Positions 36,301 to 47,712 of a stretch of 64,000 nt of DNA are shown here, in pieces. This DNA is from Halichondria panicea (lineage: Eukaryota > Porifera > Demospongiae > Suberitida > Halichondriidae). A model generated the notes under the pieces. That model searched no databases, was not told the DNA's origin, and worked only from the letters and a program-made list of their open reading frames with translations. The position numbers and the translations under genes are program-made. Within the stretch, counting starts at the first letter, position 1, and each line of letters starts with the position of its first letter. Location: positions 2,627,978 to 2,691,977 of the forward strand of contig NC_087377.1 in assembly GCF_963675165.1 (NCBI RefSeq), written 5' to 3'.

Positions 36301-38588
36301 CATATTTTTTTAAATAACAGCTAAATAGATAATTATTATTATCCCTCCTTTTTGTTCACAGTTTCTATGGCTTATGACTTTTTTATTAGTTACAAGATTC
36401 AAGAGCTAATTATTTGTACTTTATACAGTGATTGTGTGTGGGAATCCAAAGTTTCAGATTTTTTTAGAGCTCATTTGAGCTTGCAGGAGGGCCTTGAGCA
36501 GAGCGTTTTTGAAACTTTTAGATTTTTGATGATATATATATGTACTATTATTTTAAAGGTAAGCTTTCAAGAAATAGGATCACCCACAACACACCCACAC
36601 CACACCCACACCACACACCTGTACAGCCTTGTCCTTGAGGTGCCTCATTAGACTGAGGTCCTTGGCGTCCTTCTGCCTCTGTGCTTTAATGGTCTCCAGC
36701 TTCTTTTTAAGACCCACCAGATCACCAATGACCCTCTCCCTCTCTTTGTTAGCAATGTCTCTCTGCTGCTCCAAGATCTGCTTCTCTGCTTGGAGCTCTC
36801 TCATCTGCGTGTGTGTGTGTGTGGGTGGGTGTGTGTGAGGGATAACTTCTATAAATTTGGGTGTTTTATATTAAGTACATCAGTTGTTTAAAGGCCAGCT
36901 AGACCAACGTAGATGATCGACTCACATTAAATAAACAGACATGTAACTTTTATAATACAGAATCAATTAGTCTAGCTGGCCACACGCACTAGTCTCGTTG
37001 GCCACACTTACTTGCGTCTCCTTCTGGATGGACTGCTCGTACGATGTTGCGTTATCCCGCATAGCCACACCCTTTTCCTTCGTGAGAAGGTTGATCTGCT
37101 CCAGGGCAGTCTTGAGCTCTTTCTCTTTCTTTGCTGCTTCCTCTCGAACCTTCTTGAGGTCAGAGGTCACTGACTGAACTTTGAACTCTGCTTCTTGCTC
37201 CGATTTAGAAATCTGAGTAAAAATTGAGGTGCATGGTTCAAATTACATCGTTCAAATTATTTCGCTGATATAATACAAACGTACTTTTTCTGTTAGCGAC
37301 AACTTCTCCTTTCGAAGATCTTCCATGGATTTCTCAATGCGTATGACCTTTAACCTCAACGTATTGTTGTGATCGCTCATGCGTGATGTGCCGTGGTGCT
37401 TATCAGAGGATCCATCACTAATGAGATTGGACGTGCTGTGTGTGTGGTGCGTGTGGGTGGGTACTTGTGTGTGAGGGGTAATCAAATTGATTCAGGAATG
37501 TACTTTTTTCACATAATTTTATGTTAGCTAGAATTAACTGACAAGTAAGTACATTGTATCTGTACCTGGAACTGAATTTTCCAAGACTGTGTCCCCGTGC
37601 CCTTCCAACAAAGTTGACCTCTTGACCTCCGGAGAGAGGGGTGTGGCCAGAGTCGCTGCGTGTGATAGATGTGAGGTCAGTCAGAGAGTTCGGGTTATCA
37701 GACAGATGAAAATCCTCGTCGATAGATCCCTGTGTGCGTGGAGGGGGTCAGGTAAAATATTGATCCATAATAGCGGCCATTAAGCAGACCAATAGTGGCT
37801 GTATTATAGAGGGTGGCCTGCTAACACAGGTCCAAACACATGCTATGGAGACTTTGGGGCCCATTAACCTGGCTGTATTATAGAGGGTGGCCTGCTTATA
37901 GGGACCACAATAGATGATGCACAGTGAACGTCTCATACGTACTAAAATTAATTTGTGCATAAGAACAGGGTGAAAATCATTGACAGCTACGTTCGACATT
38001 CGTCAGTTGTTTAAAAGAGCTTTACCTGTGACGACTTAGCTCTTAGCCCCGCCCCCAATCGGTGCCGTTTGACAGAGAGCATTTCATCAGAGATGCCATG
38101 AGATAGTGCAAACCTCTCCCCTGTTAGTCTGCCCTGAGGGCGTACAGGGCTGGAGGATCTACGCTCTGTCACCATCTGACTTAGTCTGTGAAAATAAGTC
38201 AGTATTTAAACAAAAATTACATAGCAATTAAGATAAAATTCAAGCATAGCACAAGTGAATTTATATGGGGTATATGCATGTATACAGCAGCGTGCTTTAG
38301 CTACATGTACTTCACAATCTACCAAAAAACAATGTTTCTACTAACATGTATACATGCATGTATACATGCATGTATACATGTACATGTAGCTATACGTAAT
38401 TATACTTATCCCCCTACACACACACCACTCCAACGCCCACGCACTCTGACCTCAGTCGCTCACTGTCCAGTTCCCTGATTTTAGCGTCACTGATATCGAG
38501 ACTTCTCTTCAGTTGAGTGTTAGCTTCTGAGAAGCTGTCCCGGTCTCTCTGCACTAGAGACAGCTGGTGTTGTAGTCCCGAGACCTGG

Positions 38589-38641
<53 letters not shown>

Positions 38642-39535
38642 TGTGTGTGGGTGGGTGTGAGTGTGTGTGTGGGCTAATGGTCCCATTAACTGAACATTAC
38701 AGACGTAGTGGTTGGGAATGTAATAACACTTGTACATAGCCAGCTAGTCTAGCCTAAATATCACTGCTGGGTGCTATCATAATTCACATGCAGTTTACAT
38801 ATGCGGTGATTGCAACAACAAACAACAGCTCTGGAGACTCAACGATCGTATAGCGGGTAATAAAAAGATTATGTGTGCAAAATTTAGCATGAGCTACCCT
38901 ATATAATTATGCTTTATCTATCAGCTACAATATGAAAAACACGAAAATGTTATAGCCATATGAAAATATGCGGTATTTGCAAAATCAATTATGATGCATA
39001 ATTTGACCACACCCACCTGTAGCTCGGCCACTCGCTGATCAGTAGGGGCATCCCCTTTCCCTGCCTCCAACATCCTGTTAGCGTTGGACAACTTCTCCTG
39101 CAGTTTCTGATTATCCCTCTTGCGTTCTATCAACCTTGACCTGAGCTGATCACGCTCGTGCAACACACGACTGACCTCCTGTTTGGAACTCTCCTGTGTC
39201 GGACCAAGACACGCCATCTGTGTGTGTGTTGTGTGTGTGTGTGTGGGTGTGATGTGTGTGTGTGTGTGTGTGTGTGGGTGTGTGGAGGGGTAACTAAAAT
39301 TTGAGTTCTGTGCTCTTTCTAAACAATTCTCACGGTAATAATAATTATGGTCTATAGTCATTACAATCAATCATCATTAATTTTCCTAGAATCTAATCAA
39401 CAATAATTAAGTTAATAATTATAAGTAAATTCATGCACTCCTGGCAGTACTATTGGATGTACTAGCTAATCAATGAATGCATTTTGTAGCTGATTGGGTT
39501 TTTGGCCAAAATCTTTTATTTTGAATTCATGAAAA

Positions 39536-39589
<54 letters not shown>

Positions 39590-42500
39590 ATGTGTGTGTG
39601 TGTGTGTTGTGTGCACCTGTTCGTTGAGTCTCTCCACTTCTCTCTTCTTCTCAGTGAGCATGTAGCGGAGGTCATTACGATCTTCCTCCATCTCCTCCAG
39701 CGATATCTTCATGCTGTGAGGGGGTGGGTGTTACTAAGCAACCTCTGAGTTACATGTACATGTACCATAATTATTATATCAGGTTTTAAATGTGTGGTGC
39801 TACATAGCAAATGACACTGTACATGTACATACAAGGATTGATTGCGTTTCTAACTATACTGCAAATTGCTAAAGCAGTGGAAATTCCATGTGCATGCTCA
39901 TTCTTTACATCCTTCGATTTCAAATTACGCAAAAAATTCTAAAATTGCAATACAAAACCTGTACACTGTACTATGTATGTACATGTAGTAGCGAACACAA
40001 ACGTACCTCTTCAGTTCGTCCATGTAGCGTCCTTCAAGATCTTGGAGCTTGTCTTTCTCGTGTTGTAACATGCGCACTTTTGCTAACAGTTGATCGTACA
40101 TCTTGGCAAGGTTTTCGTGATCAAATCTTGTCACTTGTGTGTGAGGGTGTGTATTCTGTGTGTTGTGTGAGGGTGTGATGATATGGGTATCATTGGATTC
40201 GTCTCATTGAGAGCTTTTAAATGACTACCAACAAGAGGGGGTGGTTTAATACATCTAATCGTCCAATCAGATTAGAGTAATACATACCGGTGGTCGTTGT
40301 GGGTGATAGCCCATAGCTGGATCCATTCTCTTGTCATTATCCTTCCACCGAGCTTCCTGTAGTCTACGAGTCTCTTCAACATCTCTCTATAGTGTGTGTG
40401 ATGGTTGGGTGGAGTGTGTGTGTGTGTGTGGGTGTGTGTGTGTGTGTGTGTGTGGAGTGTGTGTGGAGTGTGTGTGGGTGTGTGTCAAGGGGTCACTTTT
40501 TGTCAGACATAATAATTATCATGATAATAAATTTGAGGAAGAGGCAATTTGTAGCTCATGAAAGGAATAGCACTTCAGCTCCTATATTTGGTTGATATGG
40601 CAATTAAAGCCTTTGTCTGTATACAGTCAAGAATGTACATGCCCCCTAGCTATACTGCATACTAACAGTATGTATAACTTAACCTAGCTACACTAATTAA
40701 TCGGCTAATTAGAGTTACACGCAGACACCAGTTACTAGGGCTACTTGATATTAGGGCCATGGTATCACAACCAAGCATGCCAATATTAATTTAATTATGT
40801 ACTAATTTTTGTCATACAATTCCTCATCAAAATCCACAAGCCACTTTACTACATGTATAAAATACAACACTGTACACTGTATGCTAAACACAGGATTTTC
40901 TCAATTCTCAATCTTCAATTCAACAACATTTGCCTTTTAACTATAATTATTATAGCCTTAGGCCTATATAAATATACACCTTACATGGAACATAAAGCTG
41001 CACAGTACCAATGACCATCACATACCAGCGTGGGCATATCCTTGAAACAAGTTAATCATTTTGACATGCAAAACAACCGGCAGACTAACAGCAGATGGCT
41101 ATTATTTCACGAGACAGTGTATTAGGTGTGTGGGTGTGTACACGTTCTCAAAACAAACTCTTGTTTTGGCATAACTGAGAGTTTGAATAACCAGTGCACC
41201 CACACGTCACATGACATCCATCTCATAGCAATATCACATACCTAGTGAGGTGCCCATAATATTATTGTCTAAGTGCATGGTGGCTTTTTCAATCCTTCAA
41301 TTCGAGTAACATTCAAATTTGACACTTTTATACTAATTTTAATACTATAGTAAACTATAGGCCATATGATGCAACATAAGTACCTCAATTAATATTGGTC
41401 ACGTGCAAGTAAATTAAGTCGGAAACATGCACGGGCATTTTTCATTGCAGCAGGGATTTAATTGTTACATGACGTGCATAACCAGCCTAGGTACGTGTCG
41501 TACCTCTTCTGCTATAGGCCTAGGAGCTGGTTATATCGTATAGCGGGTAATTTTTGTGGGGTAAATATTCGTTATTTTCGTGGGCAAGCTTACCTCCACG
41601 AAATTTTAACGTAGGCATGGCTTACCGGAACGTAGGAATCCAGTACAGGCCACGAGACTAAACGAAATTTTTACTCACAAAAACCACCGTTTTTCGAGTT
41701 GAACGAATTTTTTACCCCACGAAAATTACCCGCTATACGGTAGTACAACTACATGTACCACCGACCAGTGTGGGCACATCCCTGAGCTGCATGGCACTCC
41801 ATGCAGGGAAACATGTACACTAAGTTAATTATACCTATTTATTACACACGTACAAAACGCAATTAAATCAGAGGCTACGTACATGTACGTGTGTGTGTGT
41901 GTGGCGCTTGAAATAGGATCTTATTGTCAAGCCATTGCATGAAACTGGATAAGCACACAATACAGCTGGTGTTAATTACAGCTAGGTACAAATATCCATT
42001 TCACATTTCCATAGCTCTGTCAGTGGGTGTGTACGATACACTATGTCCTGAATGTCATTAATCAGCCTATCAGTTTACACAGACAATGGTTTACTTCATT
42101 TGTGTAAAATTAATTGTCACAACAACCTCAGGCAATAAATAAAAAAGCATGTGCTTTAATTATGCATAATTATAGCCCCAAAGTCTCTCCATAGCATGTG
42201 TTTGGACCCCTGTTAGTTTATTATAGCCACTGTTAGTCTACCCCAGGGGAATGTAACTATAGGAAATCCCCCTTGGGTAGACCAACAGTGGCTGTATTAC
42301 CGTATAGCGGGTAATTTTCGGGGGACAAAATATTCGTGGTTCAGCAATATTGAGACATTTTGTGGTTGCTGCTTGCACTGCAGGTAAATGTAGGCAAGGT
42401 TGCTTCATTCGTGGGTAAAATATTCGTGGTCAGACCTCCAACCACGAAAACCACGAATATTTTGCCCCACGAAAATTACACGCTATACGGTATAGAGGGT

Positions 42501-44005
42501 GGCCTGCTAACACAGGTCTAAACATATGCTATGGAGAGACTTTGAGGCCCATTAACCTGGCTGTATTATAGAGGGTGGCCTGCTAACACAGGTCCAAACA
42601 CATGCTATAAAGACTTTGAGGTCCATTAACCTGGCTGTATTATAGAGGGTGGCCTGCTAACACAGGTCCAAACACATGCTATGGAGACTTTGAGGCCCAT
42701 TAACCTGGCTGTATTATAGAGGGTGGCCTGCTAACACTGGTCCAAACACATGCTATGGAGACCTTGGGGCCCATTAACCTGGCTGTATTATAGAGGGTGG
42801 CCTGCTAACACTGGTCCAAACACATGCTATGGAGACCTTGGGGCCCATTAACCTGGCTGTATTATAGAGGGTGGCCTGCTAACACTGGTCCAAACACATG
42901 CTATGGAGACCTTGGGGCCCATTAACCTGGCTGTATTATAGACTAAGACGGTGGCCTGCTAACACAGGTCCAAACACATGCTATGGAGACCTTGGGGCCC
43001 ATTAACCTGGCTGTATTATAGACTAAGACGGTGGCCTGCTAACACAGGTCCAAACACATGCTATGGAGACCTTGGGGCCCATTAACCTGGCTGTATTATA
43101 GACTAAGACGGTGGCCTGCTTATAGGGAGACAGATTGCTACGCGTACAGTATAGGGATTAAGGTGTTCATTACATGTACACGTGTACATAAATGTAGTTA
43201 ACGCATTAATTAGAGCAATTAAAAGAATATAAAAGAAGCTTCACTAAAATACAATAAAATATTTCTGAGTAATTAGAACTTGAGACAACAGTCCAAGTTT
43301 ATGTATCTCAGTTACCCCACACCTACTCGTAACGGAGTCAAATATCAGATCAAATGATACAAACAGACGTTAGAGATACACTATAGTAGAATATTATCGC
43401 TATCAACTGGCCAACCAGATATCAGTATCTGAGAGCAGTTCATTTGAGCTTCTATAATGACTCAGACGCTTAGTTTCTCTGGTAATGGCAGCCAGACCAC
43501 CCGCCACACCCACACACACTCTGAAACATTAACGGGAAGCTAAAATGTACCACACACACACACACTTGCAAGTAGTTGAACAACAGACACACACACAGTG
43601 CTAATAATAACTATGGCTCAGGTAACGCTAGTTAACTTAGTAGTATCTGAATATCTGTCTACAGTTGTGGCCTTAAGCTTGGGTAAACTAACAGCTAGTG
43701 GCTGTATTATAGAGGGTGGCCTGCTAACACAGGTCCAAACACATGCTATGGAGACTTTGGGGCCCATTAACCTGGCTGTATTATAGAGGGTGGCCTGCTT
43801 ATAGGGACACCACAATTAGACAGGTTTTACTGTAGAGTGGGGCCTGGCCTACCAAAACGTTACAGTCTAATTGTAAAGAAACTATTATTTCTCATACCGG
43901 TATGTGCCTGTGTGGTATTCGCCGATCTTCTCCAGAGGAGCGCCTCATCGGACCACGCCCATTTCCTGGCGAGGGATCTTCTCTTTTACTACGACCGACG
44001 TCCAT
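26850..44005 (-). CDS. DLG5: DLG5-like MAGUK scaffold (coiled coils, 2 PDZ, SH3, GUK)
   Basis: 37 exons, 4887 bases, 1628 aa, every junction in frame. Exons from the start: 44005-43898, 40386-40288, 40155-40007, 39713-39617, 39217-39017, 38590-38451, 38185-38026, 37729-37566, 37435-37285, 37212-37012, 36804-36619, 35739-35659, 35602-35548, 35475-35381, 35323-35229, 35096-34935, 34872-34774, 34575-34497, 34434-34280, 34021-33919, 33702-33558, 33451-33342, 33265-33108, 32960-32858, 32476-32345, 32109-31865, 31689-31606, 31209-31105, 30668-30555, 30230-29959, 29398-29271, 29053-28927, 28864-28721, 28564-28434, 27931-27825, 27649-27555, 26956-26850. Residues 70-770 are mostly coiled coil. PDZ1 is about 780-860 (GLAGFSVVGG, GDILESVNGINL), ending in FRRRKS as in animal DLG5. 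PDZ2 is about 885-985 (SDLGFKF, EPGDRIIKVNNQ). A Ser-rich linker of some 350 residues follows. SH3 is about 1350-1435 (YIRANFSYIP). The inactive guanylate-kinase-like domain runs to the end (GRRPVLVFGALCDQVV, KHCLMTGSIKALHTL). It would scaffold cell-junction and polarity complexes under the membrane. Vertebrate DLG5 has four PDZ domains; here PDZ3-4 are not found. Exon 3's acceptor and the start exon are the weakest points. Confidence 0.9.
27080..27264. mobile_element. MITE, 'CGTATAGCGGGTAATTTTCG' family, in DLG5-like last intron
   Basis: Ends ACCGTATAGCGGGTAAGTTT and AAAATTACCCGCTATACGGT are inverted repeats; interior matches the other copies, including CACGAGAC-type and GGCGTGGCTTA-type blocks in inverted orientation. 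Confidence 0.85.
29483..29790. repeat. Tandem repeat, unit about 45 bases, in DLG5-like intron 30
   Basis: Seven units of TACACTAGCTACAGTGYACA plus CAGTGGGACCACACTATAGG and CTCTG. The same unit is arrayed again at 45690-46090, outside the gene. Open frames rich in repeated residues across it are artefacts. Confidence 0.9.
30232..30316. repeat. TG/CA microsatellite next to a DLG5-like acceptor
   Basis: An uninterrupted TG run on the plus strand, which is CA on the coding strand, ending directly in the acceptor CACAG of the exon at 30230-29959. Confidence 0.9.
35912..36300 (+). repeat. tRNA-like sequences, probably SINE heads, in DLG5-like intron 11
   Basis: At 35922-35986 there is an A-box-like TAGTGTAATGG and a perfect B-box GGTTCGAATCC. 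The anticodon loop CTAATAA would give AAT (Ile), followed by a T-rich run. Two acceptor-stem and one T-stem mismatches argue against a working tRNA. A second A-box/B-box pair lies at about 36050-36115 (TAGCCCAGTGGGTAAG, GGGTTCTATACCC), followed by a body sequence. The pattern fits tRNA-derived SINEs. Confidence 0.55.
37770..37915. mobile_element. Copy of the 'GTATTATAGAGGGTGGCCTG' repeat family in a DLG5-like intron
   Basis: Two units of the sequence TGTATTATAGAGGGTGGCCT, GCTAACACAGGTCCAAACAC, ATGCTATGGAGACTTTGGGG, ending with TTATAGGGACCACAATAGA. Other copies are at 42492-43125, 43686-43834, 46558-46931, 48262-48476, 55880-56095 and 60773-60899. Confidence 0.8.
38593..38668. repeat. TG/CA microsatellite in DLG5-like intron 5
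   Basis: A TG run on the plus strand that forms the CA-rich 3' splice region of the exon at 38590-38451. Confidence 0.85.
39538..39612. repeat. TG/CA microsatellite in DLG5-like intron 4
   Basis: A TG run just past the donor of the exon ending at 39617; it starts as GTGCACACAACACACA on the coding strand. Confidence 0.85.
40408..40484. repeat. TG-rich tract in DLG5-like intron 1
   Basis: TG repeats broken by GGAGTG and GGGTG steps, immediately upstream (coding strand) of the exon at 40386. Confidence 0.8.
41534..41742. mobile_element. MITE, 'CGTATAGCGGGTAATTTTCG' family, well preserved
   Basis: Ends CGTATAGCGGGTAATTTTTG and GAAAATTACCCGCTATACGG. It is the clearest full-length copy (about 209 bases) and nearly identical to 51207-51417. 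Confidence 0.88.
42299..42491. mobile_element. MITE of the same end family with a different interior
   Basis: Ends ACCGTATAGCGGGTAATTTT and CACGCTATACGGTA. The interior has ATTCGTGGTTCAGCAATATT and CCACGAATATTTTGCCCCAC, unlike 41534-41742. It sits inside the repeat array that resumes at 42492. Confidence 0.8.
42492..43125. repeat. Amplified array of the 'GAGGGTGGCCTGCTAACACA' unit
   Basis: About eight units of 80-86 bases. Each reads TATTATAGAGGGTGGCCTGC, TAACACAGGTCCAAACACAT, GCTATGGAGACTTTGAGGCC, CATTAACCTGGCTG. Later units share derived changes (CACTGG; then GACTAAGACGGTGG), which shows stepwise amplification. It lies in the first intron of the DLG5-like gene. Confidence 0.92.
43686..43834. 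mobile_element. Short copy of the 'GAGGGTGGCCTG' element with its right end
   Basis: One and a half units followed by TTATAGGGACACCACAATTA and ACAGGTTTTACTGTA, the right terminal sequence shared with 60773-60899. Confidence 0.8.
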
Positions 44006-44644
44006 CCAATCGTCTTATGCACGTGCAGACTCTGTGAGTATTAACAAATACAAAAATGCATACAAAATTAAATAACAATTATAGCAAGGCGTGCAGTAAT
44101 TAACTATAGGATGTAAACAAAATTAATTTGCATTTTTATTGTCTTGTCTAATAATTATGTTCGTTAAAGATTTCTCATTTTTGTAATTACAGGACGTAAT
44201 ACAATTAAGTCATTATAATTTCGTAATACAATTATTCCTGTGTACATGTGTCGTATAATCGTGGCATGGGGCAGCTCTTAGGGTCCACATGCTAGTATGG
44301 TGATCTGCACGCACCAAAAATGGACTATTGTTTACAATAATCTATTAGCTGCAATTAGGTTGCTAGGTGTCGGCCTCCATGTTGATAGTGTACGTAAGCA
44401 CTGCTTGTACTACAAGACACAGCTGATGTGCCTTTGTGCTAATAACTGATAACTAGTGCAAAACAAAAACATTGAAATTGATCGAGACAACGTGTCCACC
44501 ATTTCGTTACTGCTTCCTATTCAATTCGGCATTTTCCACTTGCCCAACTAATGCTTTGTTCTCAAGTTAGACCTAGTTTGCTTATTAATTGGAATGCCAT
44601 TGCAGAATGTTATACCAAGCACACCTGTCTATGGCTGTGTTACT

Positions 44645-44860
44645 GGAATCAAGACCACTCAGTACTGTCCCTACAATGCTATCACTATTGACCCCCCTAA
44701 AGAGACCACCTCTCTATTGAGACCACTCAGTACTGTCCCTACAATGCTTGCACTATTGACCTCCCTAAAGACACCACCTCTCTATTGAGACCACTCAGTA
44801 CTGTCCCTACAATGCTATCACTATTGACCTCCCTAAAGACACCACCTCTCTATTGACACC
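44645..44860. repeat. Tandem repeat, unit about 68 bases, three copies
   Basis: Units read GACCACTCAGTACTGTCCCT, ACAATGCTATCACTATTGAC, CTCCCTAAAGACACCACCTC, TCTATT. Wording resembles 47440-47590 (GAGACCACTTAG, TTATTGACCTC), an older dispersed copy. Confidence 0.85.
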
Positions 44861-45689
44861 AAAGGTGGTTGACTGTTTCGTAGTCACTACATGTACACAC
44901 AAGTATTAGCAGCATCATAGACAATTTGTTAAATGGAATGTCTAATATCAACAAAAACTCCCACCATAGACAAAACACTAAAATCAGAGGAGCAAATACA
45001 TGCGCTACAGATGTCCCTAAGAGGTGGTACAAGCCAACCAACTTTGAACATTTGGACATCAATCATTGCTTAAAGATACTGTAACACTGAAAACTGTCTT
45101 ACAGTAGTCAGCCTAGATAAACATCCTACTTGAAAAGCATTGTACATTATTATAATTATTGTAACTGTTATAGCTCATCAGTGGGGCCCCTCAAAGTCTC
45201 TAGAAATGTATTTTAAGCACTGAAACACCTCCATACTAAACATCGCTACATTGTTTGAACACATGAAACCTTGTAGGTTAAAGCTATCAAGTTTCAGAAT
45301 TAACCTGCTTAAATTGCTTATTAAATGAAACCTTTGTAGTGAATTTCATTCCAGATATGCTTTAATTAATCGGTTAAAAATAATAATCAGGCTTCAGAGA
45401 AGCTAAAAATCACTTACTGTTTTCCAAAAATTAACACAAGTCTAATTATTAGAGTATCGATCATGTTAGTGTGAGATAAATAGCACTTTGTGTGTTTTGT
45501 ATAACACATGTTGTAATTAACACATAATTATAGGCTCTAATATTATAGGCTCTAATAATTATTATAGGCTCTAATATTATAGGCTATAATATTATAGGCT
45601 CTGTATACTAGCTACTGATGGACGAAATAGGGACACATACTTTCACTTCACTTGAAATGCAAATATTACGATTGTAGAGATGTAGAGAC

Positions 45690-46090
45690 CACACTATAGG
45701 CTCTGTACACTAGCTACAGTGTGCACAGTGGGACCACACTATAGGCTCTGTACACTAGCTACAGTGTGCACAGTGGGACCACACTATAGGCTCTGTACAC
45801 TAGCTACAGTGTGCACAGTGGGACCACACTATAGTCTCTGTACACTAGCTACAGTGCGCACAGTGGGACCACACTATATAGGCTCTGTACACTAGCTACA
45901 GTGTACACAGTGGGAGCACACTATAGGCTCTGTCTGTAGGTCAATATAGTACACAGTGGGACCACACTATAGGCTCTGTACACTAGCTACAGTGTACACA
46001 GTGGACCATACTATAGGCTCTGTCTGTAGGTCAATATAGTACACAGTGGACCACACTATAGGCTCTGTCTGTAGGTCAATATAGTACACA
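45690..46090. repeat. Second array of the 45-base repeat seen at 29483-29790
   Basis: Five or more CACTAGCTACAGTGTGCACA units, then variants in which GTAGGTCAATATAGTACACA replaces part of the unit, three times. Confidence 0.88.
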
Positions 46091-46557
46091 AAGTGGTTCG
46101 ACCATTCTAATGTGTCTACATAATAATTATAATTGAATATCATAACTACTAAAACAATATTTTAAATGAGGTGTAAAAAGGGTTTCAAGTCCACCATTGT
46201 TGGCCCCTTCAAAAAAGCTGTTGAAAAGGTAGCGAGTCAAATGTGGTCAAAATATTGACACTGGAATATACAGCAGAAACAAACAAGCGGACGAACACAC
46301 AAGTGGTTGAGCAAGTTATGCGAACTATGACATGCCTCGTTGATCGTACGCAGTAGGAAATACAGTCAATTAAGTAAGTACTATAATAAAAAGTTTTTGT
46401 CAAACAACTAACGTATTGTATTGCAAAGTTCATCTACCGTTTTAAAATGAGGTAGAGCTGCATGCATCCTCATGGTGACTATGGTGATAATCAAATCTAA
46501 GAAATTATAGTACTCAAAAGGTGTATACACATTGGCAGCTGCTTCGTGGGTTATTAT

Positions 46558-46931
46558 ACAGTGAGGCCTGTCTATTGTGGTCAGCCAATAAGACAATAAT
46601 ATAAATACAGCCAGCTAAAGTCTCCATAGCATGTGTTTGGACCTGTGTTAGCAGGCCACCCTCTATAATACAGCCAGGTTAATGGACCCCAAAGTCTCTA
46701 TAGCATGTGTTTGGACCTGTGTTAGCAGGCCACCCTCTATAATACAGCCAGGTTAATGGGCCCCCAAAGTCTCCATAGCATGTGTTTGTACCTGTGTTAG
46801 CATGCAGCTAAATTAATGGGGCCCAAACTCTGTTCATAGCATGTGTTTGGACCTGTGTCAGCAGGCCACCTCTTTTATATGCTGGTCTACTCCTAGGCCA
46901 GGGGCTGACTGCAATAGACAGGCTTCACTGT
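46558..46931. mobile_element. Mariner/pogo-like MITE carrying internal tandem units
   Basis: The ends CAGTGAGGCCTGTCTATTG and CAATAGACAGGCTTCACTG are inverted repeats, flanked on both sides by TA, the target of Tc1/mariner-type elements. The interior holds three to four units of the GCAGGCCACCCTCTATAATA type in inverse orientation to the 42.5 kb array. Confidence 0.85.
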
Positions 46932-47712
46932 ACTACTGCACCATACATTGTTCTCTGGAGAGTATTCAACTAACACAATGAGCAATGGAGAATGCACAGA
47001 GACTGGGAAGTTAGAGATATTTAAATAATAACTTCCAGCAAAAAAAAAACGTATCTAAATATACAGAGCTGCTAGCTAGCTAGCTAGTACAAGCTATAAA
47101 TGTATAAGTTACAAGTGAGTGTGCATACACTAGGTAGTAATTAAGACAGCTTACCTTATAATAGTGTTAGAGATAGGTCCAGTCCAGTAGAGCCTTTGTG
47201 TAACTGCAGCTTGTATTTCTCTACTGTTTTCCATGCGAAGCGTGTATGTGAATGTCAACTTACCCACAGCGAAGCTATCTATAATGTTATTCATAGCAAG
47301 ATAATTTTATTCATTGAATTTGTCAATGATATTCATGACTGGAGCAAACCAGTGGGTAGGGTCAATGTCTGCATGCCCACACACATATCTTACATAGCTG
47401 CCATATGGGCCATAGCTAGTACAATGTAAACTCCCTGACACCACCCAACCTATTGAGACCACTTAGTAGCCATATTGCTATTATTGACCTCTTAGCCTCG
47501 ATCCCAGGCCGTTAGTTAGAAGGAGGTCTTTCTCTCTTCATTGCGGCCTAGGTTATTGACCTCTCTAAAAGAAACCACCCAGTAAAAAATCTCAATAATG
47601 CTCAAACTATTATAAATTGTAATAAATGGCATGTCTTGCATATGAGTATAATATAATTTTAAGTGTAATACAGCAATTGAGATAATAAAAGACCGCCTTT
47701 ATATGTACATAG

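Larger units (their letters stand above)
44006..46557. other. Upstream of the DLG5-like gene: repeats, no gene recognised
   Basis: It should hold the DLG5-like promoter and any non-coding first exons; no clear TATA box was found. A 68-base tandem repeat (three units, ACCACTCAGTACTGTCCCTA) lies at about 44645-44860. A 45-base repeat array lies at 45690-46090, and a short TATTATAGGCTC array near 45535-45605. Confidence 0.55.

Noticed and set aside
42492-43125. CRISPR-like array
   Set aside because: Units are contiguous with no unique spacers, and the surrounding genes are eukaryotic; it is a minisatellite.
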